A DNA stretch of 34,112 nt from Actinomycetota bacterium (GTDB lineage: Bacteria; Actinomycetota; Actinomycetes; S36-B12): the NCBI GenBank assembly GCA_017856385.1, contig JAFMFD010000016.1:1-34112 (forward strand), written 5' to 3'. Under the pieces are notes generated by a model. The model ran no database searches. It was not told where the DNA came from and worked only from the letters and a program-made list of their open reading frames with translations. A program made the translations under genes and the position numbers. Below, piece after piece: positions 23,666 through 30,713 of this stretch (position 1 is the stretch's first letter; every line of letters starts with the position of its first letter).

Positions 23666-23806
23666 TCATCCTCCGCTGCCCCTACGGAACAGCACCTTGA
23701 CGACGGCCGCGATCACCGAGCCGATGACGATGACGATAAGGCCGAGCCACAGCACCACGTAGGCGCCGAGGTCGACTCCGAAGGGATTCAGGATCCAGTC
23801 GAGCAC
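23666..23806 (-). CDS. 46-residue single-span membrane protein
   Basis: A small gene easily missed: GTG at 23806 behind a strong GGGGGAG ribosome-binding site, ending TGA at 23666. The product starts MLDWILNPFGVDLGAYVV, has one hydrophobic segment of about 20 residues (VVLWLGLIVIVIGSVIAAVV, residues 17-36) and a basic tail KVLFRRGSGG. The positive-inside rule places the C-terminus in the cytoplasm. It lies between the TA pair (23608) and the PIN remnant, with its own start signals. No family recognised; small membrane proteins of this kind may modulate an inner-membrane complex or be type I toxin-like, but nothing here decides. Confidence 0.6.
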   Translation of the reverse strand: MLDWILNPFGVDLGAYVVLWLGLIVIVIGSVIAAVVKVLFRRGSGG

Positions 23807-23864
23807 AGCTCTCCCCCGTTCATCCGGCCGGTTCCGGTCAGGCCCACGACGCTAGGGCACCGGT

Positions 23865-24116
23865 GTGACAGCCTCGGCCCTGTCCGACCTAGGGCTGTCG
23901 GTAGATCGATTGGTCACCGATCCGCCGCCACAGCACCCGGAGCACCTGCACGTGCTCGGCCGCATGATCCAGGCAGCCGGTCGAGGGGGGGAGCTGACCC
24001 CGGACGCTCACCTCGCGGCGCTGGCGTTCGAGAACGGCGGCACCATCGCCTCCCACGACGCCGACTTCGCGCGCTTCACCCTGGTGTCGTGGATCGACCC
24101 GCTGGCCCCCTCCTAG
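23865..24116 (+). pseudogene. PIN/VapC-type toxin gene, 3' remnant
   Basis: An open frame of 83 residues from GTG 23865. Its last 50 residues (ELTPDAHLAALAFENGGTIA, then SHDADFARF and SWIDPL) match the C-terminal half of VapC toxins, with the acidic residues of the PIN active site. The N-terminal half with the first catalytic Asp is missing, and an in-frame stop (TAG, 23853-23855) stands just upstream. No antitoxin precedes it. It is best read as a truncated toxin gene, although a short product could still be made. Its end overlaps the end of rpiB by four bases. Confidence 0.65.
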
Positions 24117-24571
24117 ACCTCCGCAGCGCCGTTCGTCTCGTCGAGGCGCTCGAGCATGTCCACGCGGGCTTCATGCCGGCCGCCGTCGAACGGGGTGGTC
24201 AGAAACACCTCCAGTGACGCGACCGCGACGTCGGCCTCGGTGAACCGCTCGCCGAAGCAGGCGACGTTGGCGTCGTTGTGGCGTCGGGTCATCTCGGCGT
24301 CCTGCTCGTCGCGGATGACGCCGCCTCGCACGCCCGGGATCTTGTTGGCCGCCATGCAGATCCCCTGCCCGCTCCCGCATACCGCGACACCGAGGTCGGC
24401 ATCGCCGCTGGCCACCGCGCGGCCGACGAGCGCGCCGAAGTGGGGGTAGTCGACCCGGTCCTCGCTGTAGGTGCCGAGGTCGATGACGTCGTGGTCCTGC
24501 TCGAGCAGCCATGCGCGCAGGGTCTCCTTCAGGACGAACCCGGCGTGGTCCGAGCCGATGGCGATCCTCAT
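24113..24571 (-). CDS. rpiB: Ribose-5-phosphate isomerase B family (RpiB)
   Basis: 152-residue RpiB/LacAB-type aldose-ketose phosphate isomerase. GSDHAG at 6-11, active-site Cys65 in AVCGSGQGICMAANKIPGVR, TRRHNDANV with the phosphate-binding Arg/His at 96-98, and FDGGRHEARVDML at the end. Family members isomerise ribose-5-P/ribulose-5-P, allose-6-P/allulose-6-P or tetrose phosphates. ATG at 24571 overlaps the stop of the FGGY kinase by four bases (ATGA). It is the last gene of an epimerase-kinase-isomerase operon, so a specialised sugar role is more likely than a housekeeping pentose-phosphate one. Confidence 0.92.
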   Translation of the reverse strand: MRIAIGSDHAGFVLKETLRAWLLEQDHDVIDLGTYSEDRVDYPHFGALVGRAVASGDADLGVAVCGSGQGICMAANKIPGVRGGVIRDEQDAEMTRRHNDANVACFGERFTEADVAVASLEVFLTTPFDGGRHEARVDMLERLDETNGAAEV

Positions 24572-25998
24572 GCGTGGACTCCGTCCTGGTCATCGCCCTG
24601 CCGGCGCTCGACCTCGCGCACCATCCTGCCGCGCCGCTCGGCGAGCATCGCGACGGCCTGCGGGTCGGGGTCGACGCGGCCCGACAGCCCGGGCTCCCGC
24701 GGGCTCGACGTGCGGCCGGTGCCGAGCAGCGCAGCGCCGATCACGGCCGCATCCGGGGCCTCCGTGACCGCGAGGCTCACCTGGCACGCGTCGGCGAGCA
24801 ACTGCCGGAACGCCGGGTCATGCGTGCCCCCGCCGACCAGTGGCACGACGCCTGGCAGCGGCGCACCGGACTGCTGCACCGCCTCCACGCCGAGCGCCAC
24901 CGCCTGCGCGACGCCCTCCAGCACGCTGCGCAGCATCGCCGCTCGGTCGGTGCCGAGCGACAGCCCGTGCCACGAGCCGCGCAGGCCCGGGGTCATGAAG
25001 GGCGTGCGCTCACCGGAGAGATAGGGGACGAAGACGGGATCGTCCGCGCGGATGCCCTGCGCGAGCGCGGCGGAGGCCTCCTCGATCGAGGCGTCCAGCC
25101 AGCGCAGCGCAGCGGTAAGCGTCAGGCCCGCGCTCTGGACGGCGCCGATGCGGTACCAGCCGGAGGCGGGCGCACCCGCCACAGCGAACGTGTGGGTGCG
25201 CAGGGTGCCGTCGAGCGTGGGCTCGTCGAGCATGCGCACGGTCTGGGATCCGCTGCCGACGGCGACGAACCCGTCGCCCACGCGCAGGCCGAGCCCAGCG
25301 ATGACACACGCGGTGTCGGCACCCCCGACCACGCAGGGCACATCATGCGCGCCGATGCGGATCGATCCGGCGGACGCCTGCGATGCACGGATGCCCGGCA
25401 GCAGCGCCGGATCGATGCCCGTCCATGCGACGGCATCTGCCGACCACGTGCCCGAGGCCACGTCGAGCATGAGCGTTCCCGATGCGTCGCTCGGCTCGGT
25501 TGCCACCTCGCCGCCGAGCGCAGCACGCAGCCAGTCCTTGGGCTGCAGCACGTGCGCGGCTCCGTCGAACACCTGCGGCTCGTGCTCGACGAGCCAGGCC
25601 AGCGTCGTCGCAGCGAATCCCGACACCGCGGGCGAGCCGAGACTCGCGAGCAGCTCGGCGGGCAGATCGCGCGCCATCGCTGCGGTCTGCTCGGCCGAGC
25701 GCACATCGGCCCACAGGATCGCCGGGCGCCGGGGAGAGAGGACGGCATCGGCGACGACGACGCCATGCATCTGGCCGGAGAAGCCGACCGACGTCGGGGC
25801 GCTGCCGGACTCCTCGATCGCCCGCAGTGCCACATCGACGCTGGCCTCGAGCCACTCGCGCGGATCGCTCTCGGCCCAGCCGGGACGGGGGGAAGTGACG
25901 GCGTATGCGCGGCTGGCCTGCGCGAGGACGGTGAGGTCCTCGTCGAGGACGGCAGCCTTGACCGATCCCGTGCCGAGGTCGATGCCGAGCATCGTCAT
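24568..25998 (-). CDS. FGGY-family sugar kinase, xylulokinase-like
   Basis: 476-residue carbohydrate kinase. MTMLGIDLGTGSVKAAVLDE is the N-terminal ATPase strand, GFSGQMHGVV the substrate strand, ILWADVRS, VVGGADTACVIAGLGL (with the catalytic Asp) and LVGGGTHDPAFRQLLADACQ the C-terminal nucleotide-binding end. The pattern is closest to xylulokinase, but FGGY kinases take various ketoses and polyols. ATG at 25998 has GGGAGG eight bases upstream. It follows the ketose 3-epimerase by 31 bp and overlaps rpiB, so it probably phosphorylates the ketose produced by the epimerase before isomerisation. Confidence 0.87.
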   Translation of the reverse strand: MTMLGIDLGTGSVKAAVLDEDLTVLAQASRAYAVTSPRPGWAESDPREWLEASVDVALRAIEESGSAPTSVGFSGQMHGVVVADAVLSPRRPAILWADVRSAEQTAAMARDLPAELLASLGSPAVSGFAATTLAWLVEHEPQVFDGAAHVLQPKDWLRAALGGEVATEPSDASGTLMLDVASGTWSADAVAWTGIDPALLPGIRASQASAGSIRIGAHDVPCVVGGADTACVIAGLGLRVGDGFVAVGSGSQTVRMLDEPTLDGTLRTHTFAVAGAPASGWYRIGAVQSAGLTLTAALRWLDASIEEASAALAQGIRADDPVFVPYLSGERTPFMTPGLRGSWHGLSLGTDRAAMLRSVLEGVAQAVALGVEAVQQSGAPLPGVVPLVGGGTHDPAFRQLLADACQVSLAVTEAPDAAVIGAALLGTGRTSSPREPGLSGRVDPDPQAVAMLAERRGRMVREVERRQGDDQDGVHA

Positions 25999-26029
25999 GG
26001 TGGAGGCCTCCCAGCGCGCGAAGCCGACG

Positions 26030-26908
26030 CTACCGGCTCGACGCAGTCGCGTGCGCTCGCTGCATGCCCTCAGCCATGAAGGCTCGCGCATGCGTCGCGA
26101 GATCCTGGCTGTCGGACCACAGGTTGCGCCACACCGCGAGGGCATTCGACAACTGCAGATCGACGACCGCGGACGAGAACGACTCGAACACCATCGGTCC
26201 GCTGTAGTCGATGTCGGCGAGCGCGCCGAACACCTCGTCGAAGTCGATCGTCCCCTCACCGAGGTAGCCGCGGTTGGACTCTCCGATGTGGACGTAGCCG
26301 AGGCGGTCCTGGCACAGCAGCAGCGGTGCGCGGAACCCGTTCTCCTCGATGTTCATGTGGTAGACGTCAGCATGGACGACCACGTTGGGCTCATCCACTT
26401 CGTCGAGGTAGTCCAGGGTCTGCTGCACGGTGTTCAGCAGGTTGCTCTCGTAGCGGTTCACGAACTCCAGGCCGATCGTCAGGCCACCGCGAGAGGCCTC
26501 CTGCGCGAGCTCCTTGATGACGGCCACGCTGTTGCGGCGTGCGGCCTGCGTCGTCGGACCGGGGTACTTCGCGATCGCCCCGAAGATCACGCCGCCGAGG
26601 TACTCACCGCCGATGCCGAGCGTCACCTCGAGCGCGCTCATCAGGATCTGCCGTCCCCGCTCGACCGTCGCGGCGTCCTCGGAGTTGATGTCGGCGTCAA
26701 GGCTCAGGCCGAGCGACACTCCGGCGCGAAGTCCGTGCGCCTCCAGGCGAGCCCGGGTGTCGGCGATGTCGATGCGCGAGGGGTCCAGGGCCGGGATCTC
26801 GATGAGGTCGTAGCCCGCGCGCGCGGTGGATGCGATCGCCAGCTCCGCATCATCAGGCGTCCACCCGCCCGTCCAGACGAGCGCATGCACGCCCAGGGGA
26901 TTGACCAT
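26030..26908 (-). CDS. Sugar isomerase/epimerase, D-tagatose/D-allulose 3-epimerase type
   Basis: 292-residue TIM-barrel epimerase of the AP endonuclease 2 fold. The four metal ligands of the D-tagatose 3-epimerase family line up with exact spacing: Glu148 (GLEFVNRYE), Asp181 (VHADVYHMNIEE), His207 (YVHIGESN) and Glu242 (VFESFS). HIGESNRGYLGEGTIDF is the family's diagnostic segment. The enzyme would move the C3 hydroxyl of a ketose. ATG at 26908 opens the leftward operon with the FGGY kinase and rpiB, and it is divergent from the ribokinase-like gene across an 82-bp region containing a strong palindrome. Confidence 0.9.
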   Translation of the reverse strand: MVNPLGVHALVWTGGWTPDDAELAIASTARAGYDLIEIPALDPSRIDIADTRARLEAHGLRAGVSLGLSLDADINSEDAATVERGRQILMSALEVTLGIGGEYLGGVIFGAIAKYPGPTTQAARRNSVAVIKELAQEASRGGLTIGLEFVNRYESNLLNTVQQTLDYLDEVDEPNVVVHADVYHMNIEENGFRAPLLLCQDRLGYVHIGESNRGYLGEGTIDFDEVFGALADIDYSGPMVFESFSSAVVDLQLSNALAVWRNLWSDSQDLATHARAFMAEGMQRAHATASSR

Positions 26909-26954
26909 CGAGCCTCCTCGTTCTCAGCGTCCGGGCCCCATCATGGTCGGCTCG

Positions 26955-26984
26955 GGGGCCGCACGCGTGCGCCCCCGCCATACT
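26955..26984 (+). promoter_or_regulatory. Palindromic operator and leaderless promoter of the ribokinase gene
   Basis: Positions 26955-26976 form a 22-bp palindrome with one mismatched pair, centred on ACGCGT and including a perfect 12-bp core (CGCACGCGTGCG, 26960-26971). It covers the -35 zone of the divergent sugar operons. CATACT (26979-26984) is a -10 box that puts transcription at the A of the ATG (26991). A LacI- or GntR-like repressor is inferred; none is encoded in the window. Confidence 0.5.
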
Positions 26985-26990
26985 GGCGCC

Positions 26991-27911
26991 ATGAGTTCAC
27001 GCGTCGTCGTCGTCGGCAGCCTCAACCAGGACCTCGTCGTCACCCTCGATCGCATGCCCGACGCGGGCGAGACCGTGTTCGGCACCGCCTTGGAGCGCCA
27101 TGCGGGGGGCAAGGGCCTCAACCAGGCCGTGGCCGCTGCCCGCATGGGTGTCCCCGTCACGATGGTCGGGTCGATAAGCGCCGACAGCGCGGGCGACTTC
27201 CTTGCAAGAGTGCTGGACGCCGAGGGCATCGACGCGTCGCATGTCGCGCGCGTCGACGGCTTCTCCGGCACCGCCGTCATCGAGGTGGACAGCACCGGCG
27301 CCAACCGGATCATCGTCATCCCCGGCGCGAATGCGAAGGTCGACGCCGCCCAGGTGCGCGCAGCACTCGAGCAGATCCCGGAAATCGCCGCGATTCTCGC
27401 GCAGGGCGAGGTGCCAGCGGACGCCGTGCATGCCGCGATGGCGTTCGGTCACGAGCGTGGCATCCGCACCGTGCTGAACCCATCTCCCGTGCAGGTCTAC
27501 CCGGCCGATCTCTGGCCCCTCGTCGACATCGCGGTCCCGAACGAGCACGAGATCGCGCTCATCACCGGGCATGACGCAGAGACCAGTGCGGACGCCACGG
27601 CGGCCGCCCGGGCGCTCGCCGAGCGCGGCGTCGGCACGGTCATCGTCACTCGGGGCTCACGGGGCTCGGTCTGGTCGACCCTGACCACGAGCGGGTCGGC
27701 AGGGGCATTCACCGTGCGCGCCGTCGACACGGTCGCCGCAGGCGATGCGTTCTGCGGGGCGCTGACCGCCTCCCTCGCCGAGGGCAACAGCCTCACCGAG
27801 GCGCTGAGGTGGGGAAGTGCAGCAGGTGCGCTTGCTGCGACGAAGGCCGGGGCCGTCCCCTCGCTGCCGACTCGCGACGAGGTCGAGGAGCTCGTCAACA
27901 TCGACGCTTAG
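26991..27911 (+). CDS. rbsK: Ribokinase-family sugar kinase
   Basis: 306-residue PfkB-family kinase closest to ribokinase. MSSRVVVVGSLNQDLVVTLD at the N-terminus, GGKGLNQAVAAARMG (residues 39-53; substrate loop), SADSAGDFL, and TVAAGDAFCGAL with the catalytic Asp, preceded by DTVAA instead of the usual DTTGA. ATG at 26991 has a -10 box 7 bp ahead and no ribosome-binding site, pointing to leaderless expression. It lies divergent from the epimerase-kinase-isomerase operon across a palindrome. It could phosphorylate ribose or another sugar in the same pathway, alongside the FGGY kinase. No transporter is visible, so uptake must be encoded elsewhere. Confidence 0.88.
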   Translation: MSSRVVVVGSLNQDLVVTLDRMPDAGETVFGTALERHAGGKGLNQAVAAARMGVPVTMVGSISADSAGDFLARVLDAEGIDASHVARVDGFSGTAVIEVDSTGANRIIVIPGANAKVDAAQVRAALEQIPEIAAILAQGEVPADAVHAAMAFGHERGIRTVLNPSPVQVYPADLWPLVDIAVPNEHEIALITGHDAETSADATAAARALAERGVGTVIVTRGSRGSVWSTLTTSGSAGAFTVRAVDTVAAGDAFCGALTASLAEGNSLTEALRWGSAAGALAATKAGAVPSLPTRDEVEELVNIDA

Positions 27912-27955
27912 TCGACACGATCGAAACCCAAGACGTCGCACCGCCAGGCTCGTCA

Positions 27956-28003
27956 ACGAGATCCTGCGACTGCCGATCTCGTCGCACTCAGGCCCGCTAC
28001 CCT
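27956..28003 (+). promoter_or_regulatory. Inverted repeat and -10 box before the propeller gene
   Basis: ACGAGATC (27956-27963) and GATCTCGT (27975-27982) are perfect 8-bp inverted repeats 11 bp apart. TACCCT (27998-28003) is a -10 box placing transcription at the A of the ATG (28010), and the right repeat falls on the -35 position. It could be an operator or a weak terminator of rbsK. Confidence 0.42.
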
Positions 28004-28009
28004 GCGCCG

Positions 28010-30001
28010 ATGGGCGCGACATCACACGGATCGTCAGGGGCGCTGAGCTCCCGGCACCGCTCGCGGGTGACGATGGGGGCGTTCATCACCGTGGTCCTGG
28101 CCGCTCTCGTGACGGGCATCGCGGTCGCCCCTGCCAGCGTCACCGCTGACCCCGCGTGGAGCTCCGCGGTCGACCTGTCCGCCGCCGGACAGAGCGCCTA
28201 TGGCCCCCAAGTCGCGATGTCGACCGACGGCCGCTACCAGACCATCACCTGGCAGCGGTCCAATGGCAGCAACTACATCATCCAGGCACGCACCAGCAGC
28301 GACTACGGCGCCACCTGGTCCACCGCGGTCGACCTGTCCGGCACCGGAGCGAACGCCACCGAGCCCCAGGTCGCGATGTCCTCCGACGGCCGCTACCAGA
28401 CCATCACCTGGCAGCGGTCCAATGGCAGCAACGACATCATCCAGGCGAGCACCAGCAGCGACTACGGCGCCACCTGGGCCACCGCGGTCGACCTGTCCGC
28501 CACCGGAGCGAACGCGCTCTACCCCCAGATCGCGATGTCCTCCGACGGCCGCTACCAGACCATCACCTGGTACCGGTACAACGGCAGCAAGGACATCGTG
28601 CAGTCACGTACCAGCAGTAACTACGGCGCCTCCTGGGCCACCGCCCTCGACCAGTCCGCCACCCTTCAGGACGCCTACGAGCCGCAGGTCGCCGTATCCA
28701 GCGATGGCCAATACCAGACCATCACCTGGTACCGGTACAACGGCAGCAAGGACATCGTGCAGTCACGTACCAGCAGTAACTACGGCGCCTCCTGGGCCAC
28801 CGCCCTCGACCAGTCCGCCACCCTTCAGCACGCCTACGAGCCGCAGGTCGCCGTATCCAGCGATGGCCGCTACCAGACCATCACCTGGAAACGCTCCAAC
28901 GGCAGCAACACCATCATCCAGTCACGCACCAGCAGCGACTACGGCACCACCTGGTCCACCGCGACCGACCTCTCCGTCACTGGGCAGAACGCTGATATCC
29001 CCCGCGTCGCGATGTCCTCCGACGGCCGCTACCAGACCATCACCTGGAGACGCTCCAACGGCAGCAACACCATCATCCAGGCGAGCACCAGCAGCGACTA
29101 CGGCACCACTTGGGGCGCCGCGGCCGACCTGTCCGACACCGGACAGACCGCGCGCAACCCCCAGGTCGCGATGTCCTCCGACGGCCGCTACCAGACCATC
29201 ACCTGGTACCGCTCCAACGGCAGCAACTACATCATCCAGGCACGCACCAGCAGCGACTACGGCACCACCTGGTCCACCGCGGCCGAACCGTCCGCCACCG
29301 GACAGAACGCGCTCGACCCCCAGATCGCGATGTCCTCCGACGGCCGCTACCAGACCATCACCTGGTACCGCTCCAACGGCACCAACACCATCGTCCAGGC
29401 GAGCACGTGGGCGAACCCAGCCGCGGAGACCTCGTCGACCACCGCGCGGGCCACGTTCCGGTTCGTGCTCGCCGACGGCACCGAGTGCACCGTGATCAGC
29501 CCGCAGGTGGTCATCGTCGGCACCATGGTGACCCTTCCCACTGCCGACGCGAACTGCCGCACCATGCCCGGATCGACCGTGGCCGGCTGGACCATCCCGA
29601 CCCCACCCGGGTCCACCGAGTACGGATCCCCCACCACACCCTTCGGCCCGGGACTGTCGGTGCGCGTCGTCGACTCCCAGACCTTCACGCTCGTGCCCTT
29701 CGAGCCGATCCTGACCTTCGTCTACGACGCCAACGTCGCGGCAGCGGACTCCTGCACCAGCAACAACGTCGAGAACACCACCGCTACGGGTCGCCGCAAC
29801 CACGTGTGGGTGCCGCGCCACGACGTCACCATCGCCCGCTTCCCCACCAGGGCCGCCTGCACCCCACCCGGGCACACCCTCACCGGCTGGAACACCCGCG
29901 GCGACGGCACCGGCACGAGCTACCGCCTCGACGAGACCCTGCCGAGCACCTGGGCCACCGACTCAGTAAACGAGCGCACCCTCTTCGCCGTCTGGAAGTA
30001 G
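28010..30001 (+). CDS. Secreted Asp-box beta-propeller protein with InlB-like C-terminal modules
   Basis: 663 residues. A basic N-terminus, a hydrophobic stretch (FITVVLAALVTGIAVAPA) and a likely cleavage before DPAW make a signal peptide. Residues 63 to about 480 are eight tandem blades of 53 residues, each with PQVAMSSDGRYQTITWYRSN-like strands. Seven carry an Asp-box: SSDYGATW or SSDYGTTW in five, SSNYGASW with Asn for Asp in two. The eighth lacks the box, and the N-terminal WSSAVDLS strand could complete it, closing an eight-bladed propeller. The C-terminal 180 residues contain InlB/Listeria-Bacteroides-type modules ending LTGWNTRGDGTG and TLFAVWK. No sialidase catalytic arginines are evident, so a binding or adhesion role is more likely than enzymatic. 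No sorting motif at the C-terminus. Confidence 0.9.
   Translation: MGATSHGSSGALSSRHRSRVTMGAFITVVLAALVTGIAVAPASVTADPAWSSAVDLSAAGQSAYGPQVAMSTDGRYQTITWQRSNGSNYIIQARTSSDYGATWSTAVDLSGTGANATEPQVAMSSDGRYQTITWQRSNGSNDIIQASTSSDYGATWATAVDLSATGANALYPQIAMSSDGRYQTITWYRYNGSKDIVQSRTSSNYGASWATALDQSATLQDAYEPQVAVSSDGQYQTITWYRYNGSKDIVQSRTSSNYGASWATALDQSATLQHAYEPQVAVSSDGRYQTITWKRSNGSNTIIQSRTSSDYGTTWSTATDLSVTGQNADIPRVAMSSDGRYQTITWRRSNGSNTIIQASTSSDYGTTWGAAADLSDTGQTARNPQVAMSSDGRYQTITWYRSNGSNYIIQARTSSDYGTTWSTAAEPSATGQNALDPQIAMSSDGRYQTITWYRSNGTNTIVQASTWANPAAETSSTTARATFRFVLADGTECTVISPQVVIVGTMVTLPTADANCRTMPGSTVAGWTIPTPPGSTEYGSPTTPFGPGLSVRVVDSQTFTLVPFEPILTFVYDANVAAADSCTSNNVENTTATGRRNHVWVPRHDVTIARFPTRAACTPPGHTLTGWNTRGDGTGTSYRLDETLPSTWATDSVNERTLFAVWK
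28196..29408 (+). repeat. Eight tandem 159-bp coding repeats
   Basis: In-frame repeats of 159 bp (53 codons) starting at 28196, each with a YQTITW core; the eighth is incomplete. Copies starting at 28571 and 28730 differ by only three substitutions across 159 bp, so the array is still expanding or being homogenised. Confidence 0.93.
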
Positions 30002-30030
30002 TACACGACGCAGCGCACTACCAACCTGGC

Positions 30031-30696
30031 TCAACCCTCGATGCACTCCGCCGGCAGGCCCAGCTCGCGCGCGGCCTCGCGATACGCCGCCGCCGGATCG
30101 CGCACGTCGAGCAGGATCGAGCGCAGCCCGACGCGTCGACCACCCTCGACGTAGGACGGGTTGTCGTCGATGAACACGATCTCCTCCGCAGGCAGGCCCA
30201 TCTGCTCGATCGCGATGAGGTAGGGCTCGGGCGCGGGCTTGCGCGCACCGAGCTCGGAGGAGTCGACGAGCACCGGGAACCAGTCGAACCACGGCTGCGC
30301 CTCGACCCACTCGCGGCCCTGGAAGTCCATCAGCTCATTGGTGAGGATGCCGACGCCGAGACCGGCCGCGCGGCAGGCCTGCACGAGCGCGAGGCCCTCG
30401 TGGCGCACGCCGTCGATCCCCGGCTGCTGGAACATTGCGCGCATCAATGTGGGGTGCCCGTCGAGCGGGGCACCGCGCTCCTGCGCGCGGGCGGCGAAGG
30501 TCAGCCAGTAGTCCCGCTCGGTGATCTCCCCGCGGCCGTAGCTCTCCCACAGCGGATCCTCGCCCTCGAGGGGACCGCGGCCCTGGACGGTGCCCGCGGG
30601 CAGGCCACGCAGGCGCTCGTAGTCGTCGGCGATCTCCCACACCGACTTGAAGAACACGACTCCTACGTCGAGCAGCAGTCCCCGCGCGTGACCCAT
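30031..30696 (-). CDS. HAD-IA hydrolase with a DVG nucleophile motif, ACAD10/sEH-N-like
   Basis: 221-residue HAD-family protein from ATG 30696. Motif I is LLLDVGVVFFKS: the nucleophile Asp is kept but the second Asp of DxD is Gly, as in sEH-N/ACAD10-like HADs. GILTNELMDF is motif II, ARKPAPEPY motif III and FIDDNPSYVEGGRRVGLR motif IV. The cap holds YGRGEITERDYW, similar in place to the N-terminal HAD domain of animal ACAD10. It lies 17 bp behind the heparinase-like gene and is probably co-transcribed. The missing second Asp may change phosphatase function. Substrate unknown. Confidence 0.85.
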   Translation of the reverse strand: MGHARGLLLDVGVVFFKSVWEIADDYERLRGLPAGTVQGRGPLEGEDPLWESYGRGEITERDYWLTFAARAQERGAPLDGHPTLMRAMFQQPGIDGVRHEGLALVQACRAAGLGVGILTNELMDFQGREWVEAQPWFDWFPVLVDSSELGARKPAPEPYLIAIEQMGLPAEEIVFIDDNPSYVEGGRRVGLRSILLDVRDPAAAYREAARELGLPAECIEG

Positions 30697-30713
30697 GGGC
30701 CTATTCCAGCGGA

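Noticed and set aside
25052-27574. An 840-residue rightward open frame across the sugar locus
   Set aside because: It is antisense to the kinase and epimerase and out of frame with the ribokinase, all with intact motifs, and has no recognisable domain.
28196-29408. Regular repeat spacing resembling a CRISPR array
   Set aside because: The 159-bp units have no unique spacers, keep one reading frame and translate into beta-propeller blades.
29998-30021. Short GTAGT...ACTAC hairpin between the propeller and HAD genes
   Set aside because: Only five perfect pairs and no T-tract; too weak to call a terminator.
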